DNA of 64,000 nucleotides from CAYUWH01 sp964448615. GTDB taxonomy: Bacteria > Patescibacteriota > Gracilibacteria > Peribacterales > Peribacteraceae. The stretch is taken from contig CAYUWH010000002.1 in NCBI GenBank assembly GCA_964448615.1, positions 8,584 to 72,583 of the forward strand, given 5' to 3'. Below, in pieces: positions 7,893 to 15,534 of this stretch. Both the position numbers and the translations under genes were made by a program. Each line of letters begins with the position of its first letter. Position 1 is the stretch's first letter. The notes beneath the pieces are model-generated. The model searched no databases. It was given only the letters and a program-made list of their open reading frames with translations, and was not told the DNA's origin.

Positions 7893-8735
7893 ATGCAGCA
7901 ATATCACGATCTCCTCACTCGCGTCTTAGATACCGGCCACCAGAAGGGAGATCGCACCGGAACGGGGACATTGAGCGTATTCGGGCATCAAATGCGGTTT
8001 GATCTCGCACAAGGATTCCCGATGCTGACCACGAAAAAACTGCACACGCGTTCGATTTTTCATGAATTGCTGTGGTTCCTGCGCGGCGAGACGACCATCG
8101 ATTATTTGCATGCGCATGGCGTGACGATTTGGGATGAATGGGCGACGGAAGAGCAGTGCGCGCGCTTTGGGCGGAAGGCAGGGGATTTCGGGCCGATCTA
8201 CGGTCACCAGTGGCGGAATTTCGGAGCGACGCTGATGCCGGACGGCTCGTATGGGCGCGACGGGAAAGACCAGATCACATGGCTCCTCAATGAGATTCAG
8301 CGCAACCCCAATAGCCGTCGCCTTATCGTTACGGGATGGAATCCGAAAGAGGCCGATCAAGTCGCGCTCCCACCGTGCCACACGCTGTTCCAATTTTACG
8401 TAAACGACGGAAAGCTTTCTTGCCAGCTCTATCAGCGCAGTGCGGATATTTTCCTGGGCGTGCCGTTCAATATCGCATCGTACGCACTGCTCACCCATAT
8501 GATCGCGCATGTCTCCAATCTTGGTGTTGGAGAATTCGTGCACACGATTGGCGATGCGCATTTGTATCTTAATCACTTGGATCAGGCACGCGAGCAGCTC
8601 ACGCGGGACTTCCGTCCGCTGCCTACTCTCAAGCTCAATCCCGCCATCAAATCGCTCTTCGATTTCCAGTACGAAGATATTCTCATCGAGAACTACGATC
8701 CGCATCCGAGCATTAAAGCACCGATTGCGGTTTAG
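7893..8735 (+). CDS. thyA: Thymidylate synthase
   Basis: Converts dUMP to dTMP using methylenetetrahydrofolate, which becomes dihydrofolate. The 280-residue product from the ATG at 7893 matches the normal ThyA length; two upstream in-frame ATGs (the first at 7848) are disfavoured because the -10 element overlaps that stretch. Visible motifs are the RTGTGTLS N-terminal loop, the catalytic cysteine in LPPCHTLFQFYV, the QRSADIFLGVPFNIA nucleotide-binding segment and HIGDAHLYLNH-like IGDAHLYLNH. Dihydrofolate reductase, which recycles its folate product, is encoded less than 1 kb away. A REP-like element begins directly after the stop codon. Confidence 0.96.
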   Translation: MQQYHDLLTRVLDTGHQKGDRTGTGTLSVFGHQMRFDLAQGFPMLTTKKLHTRSIFHELLWFLRGETTIDYLHAHGVTIWDEWATEEQCARFGRKAGDFGPIYGHQWRNFGATLMPDGSYGRDGKDQITWLLNEIQRNPNSRRLIVTGWNPKEADQVALPPCHTLFQFYVNDGKLSCQLYQRSADIFLGVPFNIASYALLTHMIAHVSNLGVGEFVHTIGDAHLYLNHLDQAREQLTRDFRPLPTLKLNPAIKSLFDFQYEDILIENYDPHPSIKAPIAV

Positions 8736-8819
8736 TGTCATGGTTCGACCCTTCGGTTCCGCTCAGGACAGGCGGGCTCACCATGACATTTTTTGTGTCA
8801 CCCTGAGCTCGCCGAAGGG
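8736..8819. repeat. REP-like element family B, copy 1
   Basis: It fills the gap between the stop codons of two convergent genes. TGTCATGGT (8736-8744) pairs with ACCATGACA (8780-8788), and CCCTTCGG pairs with CCGAAGGG at 8812-8819. It may serve as a bidirectional terminator. Related sequence is at 54878-54960, 50224-50250 and inside uvrC at 63257-63283. Confidence 0.85.
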
Positions 8820-9347
8820 TTACCACCACACCTCTTTATAGCCCAATACATACCCGACGACGTTCGTGAGCATGTGCAGCACAAGCGTCAGCGGAAACGC
8901 AATCAGGACGACTGGGAGCGGGAGCGTGTAAAAGGGGACGAGGCAGAGAAGAGCTCCGAGCAGGAAATCGAGTTGATCAAAGGGAATCCAGGCACTGCCT
9001 TCTTTGAACCCCAACCTGCGCTTGAAGAAGGATTTCACCGTGTCCCCCAACATGGCGCCAATGCCCATCAATACTGCGATAAACCAAATATTATCGACCT
9101 GATAATCGATCAGCCGGATTGATTCGAAGATGCCGTTTTTCTGTAGCAGTCGTTGGATCCACAACATGACAAGAGCGGCTATGTAGGCCGTATAGAATCC
9201 TTTGTACGTTTTATGTGCGCCGAACCAGTGCTTGGAAATCGGCGTGCCGAGCGGCAGCCATGACAATTTCTTGGCGATCACCGGTGCCATGTTTGCCACG
9301 TACATCGGCAAGAGTACGTAGAAAGTGGAGAGGAAGAAGCGCAGCAT
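8820..9347 (-). CDS. CDP-archaeol synthase-like membrane protein (DUF46/CarS family)
   Basis: A 175-residue membrane protein with about five hydrophobic segments. The order of motifs (MYVANMAPVI near the start, then GTPISKHWFGAHKTYKGF, then MGIGAMLGDTVKSFFKRR) is that of the CarS/CdsA-related family which activates a lipid glycerol phosphate with CTP. In archaea the substrate is digeranylgeranylglyceryl phosphate; bacterial members are less understood and may act on other prenyl or phosphatidic lipids. The ATG at 9347 is chosen because the family begins there; the frame is open further upstream but runs into folA. It is divergent from folA and convergent with thyA. Confidence 0.8.
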   Translation of the reverse strand: MLRFFLSTFYVLLPMYVANMAPVIAKKLSWLPLGTPISKHWFGAHKTYKGFYTAYIAALVMLWIQRLLQKNGIFESIRLIDYQVDNIWFIAVLMGIGAMLGDTVKSFFKRRLGFKEGSAWIPFDQLDFLLGALLCLVPFYTLPLPVVLIAFPLTLVLHMLTNVVGYVLGYKEVWW

Positions 9348-9419
9348 GGGTCCGCTCCAGGATACGCGCTTCCCCAAAAAACTGAATATCACGTCTTCTT
9401 CCGCTATTATGGTCGGGTC

Positions 9420-9908
9420 ATGGTGCTTTCCCTTATTGCAGCGGCCAGCGAGAATAATGTGATCGGCAAAGGCAATACGCTGCCCTGGGACCTTCCCGAT
9501 GATTTGCAGCATTTCCGCACAGTGACGAAGGGCTGCCCGGTCATCATGGGACGCAAGACGCATGAGTCCATTGGGCGCGTGCTTCCGGGGCGCCGGAACA
9601 TTGTCATTACCCGTCAGCAGCGATCATTTGAGGGTTGTGACACAGCAGCATCTCTGGAACAGGCAATGGAGATTGCAAAAGCCGATGATCCGCGCGAAGT
9701 ATTCGTGATCGGGGGAGAGGAAATTTTTAGAGCAGCGCTTCCGCAGGCAGATCGTATTTACCTCACGCGCGTTCGGGCAGATATCGAAGGAGATGTGCAT
9801 TTTCCGGAATTTTCGTCAGAGGAATGGAAAGAGGTCAGTCGTACGAATCACGCTGAAGATGAGCGACATGCACATGCATTTTCGTTTCTTCTCTTTGAGC
9901 GTAGGTAA
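9420..9908 (+). CDS. folA: Dihydrofolate reductase
   Basis: Reduces dihydrofolate to tetrahydrofolate with NADPH. The 162-residue length is normal. The N-terminal LIAAASENNVIGKGNTLPWDLPDD carries the substrate-binding Trp-Asp pair, followed by the VIMGRKTHESIG nucleotide motif, the RRNIVITR strand and the VIGGEEIF glycine pair. It pairs functionally with thyA nearby. TATTAT nine bases before the ATG (9405-9410) is a plausible -10; no Shine-Dalgarno sequence is seen. Confidence 0.96.
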   Translation: MVLSLIAAASENNVIGKGNTLPWDLPDDLQHFRTVTKGCPVIMGRKTHESIGRVLPGRRNIVITRQQRSFEGCDTAASLEQAMEIAKADDPREVFVIGGEEIFRAALPQADRIYLTRVRADIEGDVHFPEFSSEEWKEVSRTNHAEDERHAHAFSFLLFERR

Positions 9909-9913
9909 GTTGG

Positions 9914-9943
9914 TTGACAGAATATTAATTGCTCCAGAATAAT
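9914..9943 (+). promoter_or_regulatory. Promoter of the gene at 9950, leaderless
   Basis: TTGACA (9914-9919), an 18-base spacer and AATAAT (9938-9943), again six bases before the ATG. It is one of the few full -35/-10 pairs. Confidence 0.7.
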
Positions 9944-9949
9944 GCATTC

Positions 9950-10933
9950 ATGTCTACTGATACCCCTGGTCACGAGCGCGAGGAGGTGAATGTTGATGCG
10001 CAGGAAGAACATGAGATACGGCCTTTGGATACGAAACGAGTTCCTCAAGCAGTGGCGTGTGTCCTCGATCCGGAGTTAAAGAAAAAAACGGAAGCGTGGG
10101 AACGCGCCATCGATCCAGCAGTAATGTTCAAGGAACTGGAAACGTTGCATCTCGTGACGCCGCGCAAGAGACGTCTCTTTGCGGTTGCGTGCGCGCGGCG
10201 TGTTCAGCATTTAATGAAATTTCCAGAGAGCATTGCAGCAATAGACGCTGCCGAACTTTTTGCAAACGGCAAGATTGATGTGGATACTTTGGCAGGCTTT
10301 GAAAGGGGGGCGCGACAGGCATCCTCGCGTGCAGTGAAAGAGGCTCATAGTGTGTGGGCGTTAGGACCTTCTGCTCCTGTAGCTCGTGCTGCGTGGGTAG
10401 CTGTATGGGCTTCCTGTGCGGCGGAAAATACGTGCGATCGAGACAACTCGGCTGCGGTGCCCGGCTCACCCGAGGCTGGATTTCAAGGATGTTTGGCGAT
10501 TCGCACGGCTCAAGTGGCATCTTGGGCGCAGTCTGTTGCACAAGAACTTGTAAATGCTCCTGAAGAGACACCAGAAGCCGATCCTGCACTCTTTTTCTCC
10601 TTTTTGCGTAGTCTGAAAAATACGGTTCAGAGGACAGAACAGGCTATGAAGGATGGCGATCCGCTTTGCGAAACTGTTGTACAGGCACAGCTTGTCCGTA
10701 CTATGTTCGGAAATCCGTATAGCCAGGGATATGTGCTTCCGGCATGGCGTACGGAAACCGTCATGCAGATAGCACTGGCAATCGAGCAGGATAAAAGTTA
10801 TGGAGATCTACCGATCTTAGGGGATGCATTGGAAGATGCCGGCTGCACATCGACCATCTTGCTGTCTCATCTTCGCAGTGGCGACATAGATGCTCATCCT
10901 TGGTCTTTGGATCTTGTATTGAGTAAAGAATAG
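9950..10933 (+). CDS. Planctomycete-type family protein of unknown function
   Basis: A 327-residue soluble protein. Residues about 40-75 (AIDPAVMFKELE, then RKRRLFAVACARRVQHL) and the C-terminus (MFGNPYSQGYVLPAWRTETV, then DLPILGDALEDAGC and WSLDLVLSKE) match the layout I know from large paralogous families in Gemmata-like planctomycetes, where this domain often follows a TIGR02996 repeat; here it stands alone after a short acidic N-terminus. The function of the family is unknown. The ATG at 9950 sits six bases after a good -10. The body is alanine-rich and helical with several cysteines. Family recognition is from memory of the motifs, not a search. Confidence 0.7.
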   Translation: MSTDTPGHEREEVNVDAQEEHEIRPLDTKRVPQAVACVLDPELKKKTEAWERAIDPAVMFKELETLHLVTPRKRRLFAVACARRVQHLMKFPESIAAIDAAELFANGKIDVDTLAGFERGARQASSRAVKEAHSVWALGPSAPVARAAWVAVWASCAAENTCDRDNSAAVPGSPEAGFQGCLAIRTAQVASWAQSVAQELVNAPEETPEADPALFFSFLRSLKNTVQRTEQAMKDGDPLCETVVQAQLVRTMFGNPYSQGYVLPAWRTETVMQIALAIEQDKSYGDLPILGDALEDAGCTSTILLSHLRSGDIDAHPWSLDLVLSKE

Positions 10934-10951
10934 GAAATTCAGGAAGAATAC

Positions 10952-10979
10952 TTGACCATCAAAGCGGAGAGAGCACAAT
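10952..10979 (+). promoter_or_regulatory. Promoter of the gene at 10986, leaderless
   Basis: TTGACC (10952-10957), a 16-base spacer and CACAAT (10974-10979), six bases before the ATG. Confidence 0.55.
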
Positions 10980-10985
10980 AGGGCC

Positions 10986-11594
10986 ATGAGAGAAGCCCTC
11001 CCAGTCTCCGCGGAAGAATGTATTAACGAAACTGTTGAGCAGGCCGCCGGTTCGCCGGATACGTTTTTACAGGACGTAAAGGGTAATGCGGAACATTTGG
11101 AGCAGCAGGAGAAGGCCAAGGTCTATCAGTACATTGATGGCGTGCGCGGTGCGATTCAGGGGGCGGTGATCGCGGATTTGCCGACTGGCATAGGAGGAAC
11201 ATGCTCTGACCAGCATATTCAAATTGCGGAAGATGCGTTGGCGGTCGGCGATTCCATTGAGATGACCATTGCGAAAGCGCAAGAGATCGGCGATCACGAA
11301 AAGTATCATCGTGATAACCATCACAGCGCACCGATGAAAGTAGGGGCGTCCGCGAAAGGGGACACGGTGGCGACTATTGGAAGAGAGAAATTCACGGATA
11401 AACGTCTTGTTGAGGCGTTGACGGTCCATGAAACAGGTAACCGCTTCGTCGCGCAGTCATACATCGAACACGTCGAGCACACAACGCGCGCGCTTGTTAG
11501 GGCGAATCTTGATTGGAATGATCTTGCGGAGGCGATCAATGAGAAGAAAGACTACGGCTTGGTCGATGACCATAGTCGTGCGATGGCCGCTTAA
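10986..11594 (+). CDS. Hypothetical protein, unrecognised
   Basis: A 202-residue soluble acidic and helical protein that I do not recognise. It has no signal peptide or membrane segment. A short central stretch is rich in His and Lys (HEKYHRDNHHSAPMK, near residues 103-117), which could bind metal; further on, a VHETGNRFVAQSYIEHVEH segment again clusters His and Glu. It has its own promoter and its last four bases overlap the end of the convergent DsbA-like gene, so no terminator space exists between the two. Confidence 0.7.
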   Translation: MREALPVSAEECINETVEQAAGSPDTFLQDVKGNAEHLEQQEKAKVYQYIDGVRGAIQGAVIADLPTGIGGTCSDQHIQIAEDALAVGDSIEMTIAKAQEIGDHEKYHRDNHHSAPMKVGASAKGDTVATIGREKFTDKRLVEALTVHETGNRFVAQSYIEHVEHTTRALVRANLDWNDLAEAINEKKDYGLVDDHSRAMAA

Positions 11595-12211
11595 TAGGAC
11601 GCCGGTTTCGCAAGATCTCTCAACATCTGATCAATGACGGCGGTGTATTGCTCGAGGGGTTGAGCGCCTGCAATGGTCTTTTGGTTGCGTCCTTTTCTGT
11701 TCACAATAAATACCGTTGGCGTTCCTTGTACGCCCGCCTTGGTGCCGCCCTTCGCTTGGTCATTCACTTTCTTTTCGAAGATCTTCCGGGTCATGCAGTT
11801 ATTCAGCGCAATGGCGTCGACGTCATAGCGTTTTGCGATCAGCGCGTAGTCCGACGTCTTGAAAGTCTTTTGCGTCATGAGGGCATCGGCAAATCCCCAG
11901 AAGGCGGTATTCCCTCCTAAATAGGCTACGCACTCCGAAGCCTCGGCGGCGCTCTGCGCCAAAGGATGATTGGGAAGAGGATAATGGCGATACATCCAGT
12001 TCACCTTTCCGCGATATTTACGGATCAATTGCTTGAGGGTCGCATGTTGCTGCTGGCAATACGGACACTGAAAGTCGGCGTATTCGACCAGCGTGATTGG
12101 CGCGGTTTTTCTCCCGAGCGTATGCTCGCCACTCTTGATGGTTTCGGCAGCGAACGCAAAAGAGGGCAGTACGATCAGTGATAACAGCAAGCCACGAAGG
12201 AGGTGTTTCAT
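11591..12211 (-). CDS. DsbA-family thiol-disulfide oxidoreductase, exported
   Basis: A 206-residue exported thioredoxin-fold protein. Residues 1-22 are a Sec signal peptide ending in AFA-AET; the active site is Cys-Pro-Tyr-Cys (YADFQCPYCQQQH near residues 46-58), the motif of DsbA/BdbD-type oxidants, and the cis-proline loop is seen as VQGTPTVFIVN. It probably introduces or shuffles disulfides in exported proteins, complementing the reductive DipZ pathway encoded 5 kb away. It lies downstream of secD on the same strand, with a 148-base gap that carries a perfect palindrome. TATCCT nine bases before the ATG is a possible -10. Confidence 0.9.
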   Translation of the reverse strand: MKHLLRGLLLSLIVLPSFAFAAETIKSGEHTLGRKTAPITLVEYADFQCPYCQQQHATLKQLIRKYRGKVNWMYRHYPLPNHPLAQSAAEASECVAYLGGNTAFWGFADALMTQKTFKTSDYALIAKRYDVDAIALNNCMTRKIFEKKVNDQAKGGTKAGVQGTPTVFIVNRKGRNQKTIAGAQPLEQYTAVIDQMLRDLAKPASY

Positions 12212-12307
12212 ACTATAGGGAGGATAGCAGGTATGAGGACGGACGAAGCAGGGAAAACTGTGAAAAGTTATCTGAAAAAATACAGCGAAATCGCTGTGTC
12301 ATCGAAG

Positions 12308-12337
12308 CGAAACGGAGACGACGTCGTCTCCGTTTCG
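12308..12337. repeat. Perfect 30-bp palindrome (CGGA-N12-TCCG family)
   Basis: Arm CGAAACGGAGACGAC (12308-12322) followed directly by its exact reverse complement. It lies 23 bases past the secD stop codon, without a T-run on either strand. Confidence 0.9.
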
Positions 12338-12359
12338 GCAAGCATGACGAGAGAGATGT

Positions 12360-14807
12360 TTACTTTTGTCCTTGTCCCGCAGATCCCTTCTGCATTCCTG
12401 GGAACAATGCCGGATTATTGGCCAACGGCGTGGTGGCGATTCTGCGCGCGAGCCAGCGGACGATGATCATGCCCGTAAACATCGAGATCAACACGCCCAG
12501 ACCGAGCGTGACGGCAAAGCCGCGAACGATCGATGTGCCGATAAGGAAGAGGAGTGCGCAGGTAATGAGCGTGGAAATGTTACTGTCGCGGATGCTGGAC
12601 CAAGCACGGTTGAAACCGACTTCGACCGCGGTCTTCAGCAATTTTCCTTTCTGCAATTCTTCTTTCATACGCTCGAAGACGAGGACGTTCGTATCAATCG
12701 CGAGACCGATCGAGAGGATCATACCGGCCAATCCTGCGAGTGTGAGGACGATATACTGATCGGAGACCAAGAAGAGGGGGAGCTTGAGCATTGCGATGAA
12801 GATCAAGCAGTACACCGTGAGGCCCGCCATGGCGAGCACGCCGAGGAAACGGTACACGAAAATCATAAACAGCATGAGCACGATGAGTCCGTAGAGAGCC
12901 GCTTGCACCGAGGTTGTCAAAGCCTGTGCGCCGAGCGTGGCTTCCACCGTGCGTTGGCCACTCAGGTAGATGGGGGCTGGGATCGCTCCCGTATTCAAAT
13001 CTTGCGTCAACTTCTGGGCTTCATCGATATTATTGCTACCCGTGATGACTGCGACTCCCCCCGTGATTTCCGCCTGGACGGTGGGGGCGGAAACCAATTC
13101 TCCTCCGACGAAGATGGCGATGCGCTTGCCGATATTCTTCTTCGTCAGTTCTTGGAAGAGCAGGCCGCCTTCGGTATTGAAGGTGATCTGCACGATCGGA
13201 CGGTTGGTCGTCGGATCCAAGACTGTCGTGGCAGTGCGGAAATGCTGGCCGTTCAGCTCCGTATCCTTCCAGCCTGTCGGAGCCAAGGAGAAGAAGAGTG
13301 TGCGCAGCGTGATCGCTTCTTGCAGGTCTTTTACTTCTCCCCGTTGCAGCTTTGCGATGATGTCTGCCGCGCGTTGGGCGGCATCCTGACCTTTGATGGT
13401 GAGCGCGTCGAAGCTGACGACATCGGAAGTCATGTGAGCGACTTTGTCGACTTTGACGATGAAATACCCGAAGGGGGATTCAAGCGGATCGCTGATCTGT
13501 CCGTCTTTTGCGGAAAAGGCGTAGGCCTCATAACTGGGGACGAGACCGGAGCCTTTGGTTACTGCGCCGATGCGGCCGCCACTGAGTTTTGACGGGCCAT
13601 CGGATTGTGCGCGAGCGAGTTCCTCGAAGTTTGTGCCAGCGGCAAGCTGACTCTTCAAATCCTGTGCGCGCTTCAGTGCCTCCTCCTTGGTACGGGTGAC
13701 GCCCGGCTCCGCTTGATTTGCTCCTTTGTAAGAAACGAGAATATGGCTGACTTCCGCTTCTTGTTGCCCCGGATTCAGTAAGCGCAGGAAGAGCACTTTC
13801 GCGGTGCCGTCTCCCATGTCGATGCTCTTCAATTCTCCCGCACGCATTTGGCGCAATGTTGCCACTGCGATTGCAGGCAGGTTATCGCCGAGCGGTTCTT
13901 CCTTGTGCAGTTCGTAGCTCAAAGTTTGATCGGTTTTGGCAAGTGTCTCGAATGCGACTGATGCCTCTTGAATCACGCGGCCCGTTTGGGTGCGCGGCTT
14001 CAAGACCTGCGTGAGCATGATGCCTTTGATCGTTTCTTCCACCGTTTGGCCCTGATCATTCGTGACGGTCGTCGGGACGGTCACGGTGCGTTCTACGACG
14101 TTGGTTCCGGCGGGCAGGTTCCACACATCCTCCATGCCCTGGGGCAGTTGGTCTCTAAAGAATGCCTGCGAGTCGCTGTACGAAACGCCGAGTTGTGCCA
14201 AATCCTGGCCAAGCACCTGCAAGCTCGCTCCGCTCTGCACCATACGCTGTTTTGCGGCAGCCACTTTGTCTTTCACGGATTGTTCATACTGAGCGGTCGC
14301 CTCGGTGAATTCCTCTTTGAATTCTAACTGAATGGTTTTTCCCACGGTTTCGATGCATTTCTGCACGTCGACCACACCCGGACATTCCACAAGCAGGTGC
14401 TTCTCGCCGCCGATATACGAAGGCGTGATCGTCGCCTCGCTCACGCCGAGCGAGTTGATGCGGCGCTCAAGGACGGTACGAATCGCTTCGACCAACTTTC
14501 CGCTTTGTTCCACGATGGCGGCGCGATCGGCGCGCAACTTATCGATCTCCTCTCCGGTTGTTCCTTGTGCTTCCATCTCCGCGATGCGCGCATCGATGGC
14601 CGTGATTTGCTGCTGAATTTCCTGTTCGGAAATGCGGAAATCCAATTGCGTGCCACCGGCAAGATCGAGCCCGAAGTGATAATCCGGCTGTTGCAGGAAG
14701 GCGGGCGCCCATTGCTTATATTCTGAAGGCAGAGCGATGATTGCGATGAACAATCCTGCGATTGCGGTGGCAGCGGGCCAGAGATACGGAGTGCGAGAAG
14801 AAGCCAT
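12360..14807 (-). CDS. secD: Protein translocase subunit SecD with an inserted parvulin domain
   Basis: Membrane component that uses the proton-motive force to help complete Sec export. The 815 residues are far more than the usual 500-620. Seen in order: an N-terminal helix (12-27), the FGLDLAGGTQLDF motif (45-57), the first part of the P1 domain, a long insertion, the rest of P1 with FVGGELVSAPTVQ (567-579), and five C-terminal helices from about 635 including LAIDTNVLVFERMKEE (702-717). The insertion contains a parvulin-type peptidyl-prolyl isomerase at about 352-455. No secF is adjacent. A lipoprotein resembling the P1 domain lies six bases upstream, probably in the same operon. Confidence 0.93.
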   Translation of the reverse strand: MASSRTPYLWPAATAIAGLFIAIIALPSEYKQWAPAFLQQPDYHFGLDLAGGTQLDFRISEQEIQQQITAIDARIAEMEAQGTTGEEIDKLRADRAAIVEQSGKLVEAIRTVLERRINSLGVSEATITPSYIGGEKHLLVECPGVVDVQKCIETVGKTIQLEFKEEFTEATAQYEQSVKDKVAAAKQRMVQSGASLQVLGQDLAQLGVSYSDSQAFFRDQLPQGMEDVWNLPAGTNVVERTVTVPTTVTNDQGQTVEETIKGIMLTQVLKPRTQTGRVIQEASVAFETLAKTDQTLSYELHKEEPLGDNLPAIAVATLRQMRAGELKSIDMGDGTAKVLFLRLLNPGQQEAEVSHILVSYKGANQAEPGVTRTKEEALKRAQDLKSQLAAGTNFEELARAQSDGPSKLSGGRIGAVTKGSGLVPSYEAYAFSAKDGQISDPLESPFGYFIVKVDKVAHMTSDVVSFDALTIKGQDAAQRAADIIAKLQRGEVKDLQEAITLRTLFFSLAPTGWKDTELNGQHFRTATTVLDPTTNRPIVQITFNTEGGLLFQELTKKNIGKRIAIFVGGELVSAPTVQAEITGGVAVITGSNNIDEAQKLTQDLNTGAIPAPIYLSGQRTVEATLGAQALTTSVQAALYGLIVLMLFMIFVYRFLGVLAMAGLTVYCLIFIAMLKLPLFLVSDQYIVLTLAGLAGMILSIGLAIDTNVLVFERMKEELQKGKLLKTAVEVGFNRAWSSIRDSNISTLITCALLFLIGTSIVRGFAVTLGLGVLISMFTGMIIVRWLARRIATTPLANNPALFPGMQKGSAGQGQK
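13443..13754 (-). other. Parvulin (PpiC/SurA/PrsA-type) domain within SecD
   Basis: Residues 352-455 of SecD begin with the parvulin signature EVSHILVSY, continue with a helical KEEALKRAQDLKSQLAAG segment and FEELARAQSDGPSKLSGGRIG, and end with the ISDPLESPFGYFIVKV strand. In a typical parvulin these are the first beta strand with its His, the helices, the small-Gly loop and the last strand with the second His. Here the last His is replaced by Tyr in PFGYFIVKV, a common variant (usually GYHII). The domain lies on the outer side of the membrane by SecD topology. Confidence 0.85.
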
Positions 14808-14813
14808 AGGCAG

Positions 14814-15470
14814 CTACGGTAGCGGCTTAAAGATCACATGCAAGCCGACATTCAGGTCGTCGACGAAAATTTTTGCCAGCTCGGGGGAAGGAATATCGCG
14901 GATCACGATATCGGTCTGTCTTTCGTCAGTTTTGACCGTTAATTTGCTGATCAAGCGATCGCGCACGAAAATACCGATGTCTTTGTCCTTGCTCTCGGCG
15001 AACAGGGTTCCGAGTTTTGTTTGTCCTGCTGGCGTAAAGAGAATGTGTACGGCTCCCTTTTTCTTGTCATCTTCCGCGGCTTCGGCCCACATCAAATCTT
15101 TTTCCGTAATGCCTGTTTCCTTGAAATCTCCGTGTCCCTGCACATTGATATCTCCTTGCCCTTCCGGCACGCCTTTCATAATGCGCAGCTTGAAGGGGGC
15201 GGTCAGCTCTTCGGTAAGCGGTTGCAGAACGCCTCCGTCTTTCACTTTCACGGTCAGGATGGCACCGCTGCCATTCGGTTCTATACTTTGATCTTCCATT
15301 GTCGTTTCAAAGCGTTCGAGCCTTCGCTCGACCACTTTCACGCTTGTGAGGGTCAGCGCATTGCGCATGGTGCTGTTCGTGGTATCGAAGAGCAGCTGAT
15401 AGCTGGCGCTTGTCGACCCGCAGCCTGCCAATATCAAAGGAAGAGCCAAGAGAAATGCAAAACGCTTCAT
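14814..15470 (-). CDS. Lipoprotein resembling the SecD periplasmic domain
   Basis: A 218-residue lipoprotein with lipobox LILAGC (Cys17). It resembles the P1 domain of SecD: VKVVERRLERFETTM corresponds to the ERRINSLGVSE region, and residues about 138-218 (VHILFTPAGQTKLGTL, then DIGIFVRDRLISKLTVK, then LNVGLHVIFKPL) align by eye with the SecD segment VQITFNTEGGLLFQEL, RIAIFVGGELVSAPTVQ and LNTGAIPAPIYL. It is encoded immediately upstream of secD. I infer a free, membrane-tethered copy of the SecD head that could assist or compete with SecD in handling emerging preproteins. The homology is an eye alignment. Confidence 0.75.
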   Translation of the reverse strand: MKRFAFLLALPLILAGCGSTSASYQLLFDTTNSTMRNALTLTSVKVVERRLERFETTMEDQSIEPNGSGAILTVKVKDGGVLQPLTEELTAPFKLRIMKGVPEGQGDINVQGHGDFKETGITEKDLMWAEAAEDDKKKGAVHILFTPAGQTKLGTLFAESKDKDIGIFVRDRLISKLTVKTDERQTDIVIRDIPSPELAKIFVDDLNVGLHVIFKPLP

Positions 15471-15534
15471 AGGCTTCGTAAAGTGTAGGGGAGGATTGCC
15501 ATATGCGCAATTTATTTGGATACCGCACTCCGCT

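Noticed and set aside
12366..13592. A 408-codon plus-strand frame within secD
   Set aside because: Shadow of secD, with charged low-complexity composition.
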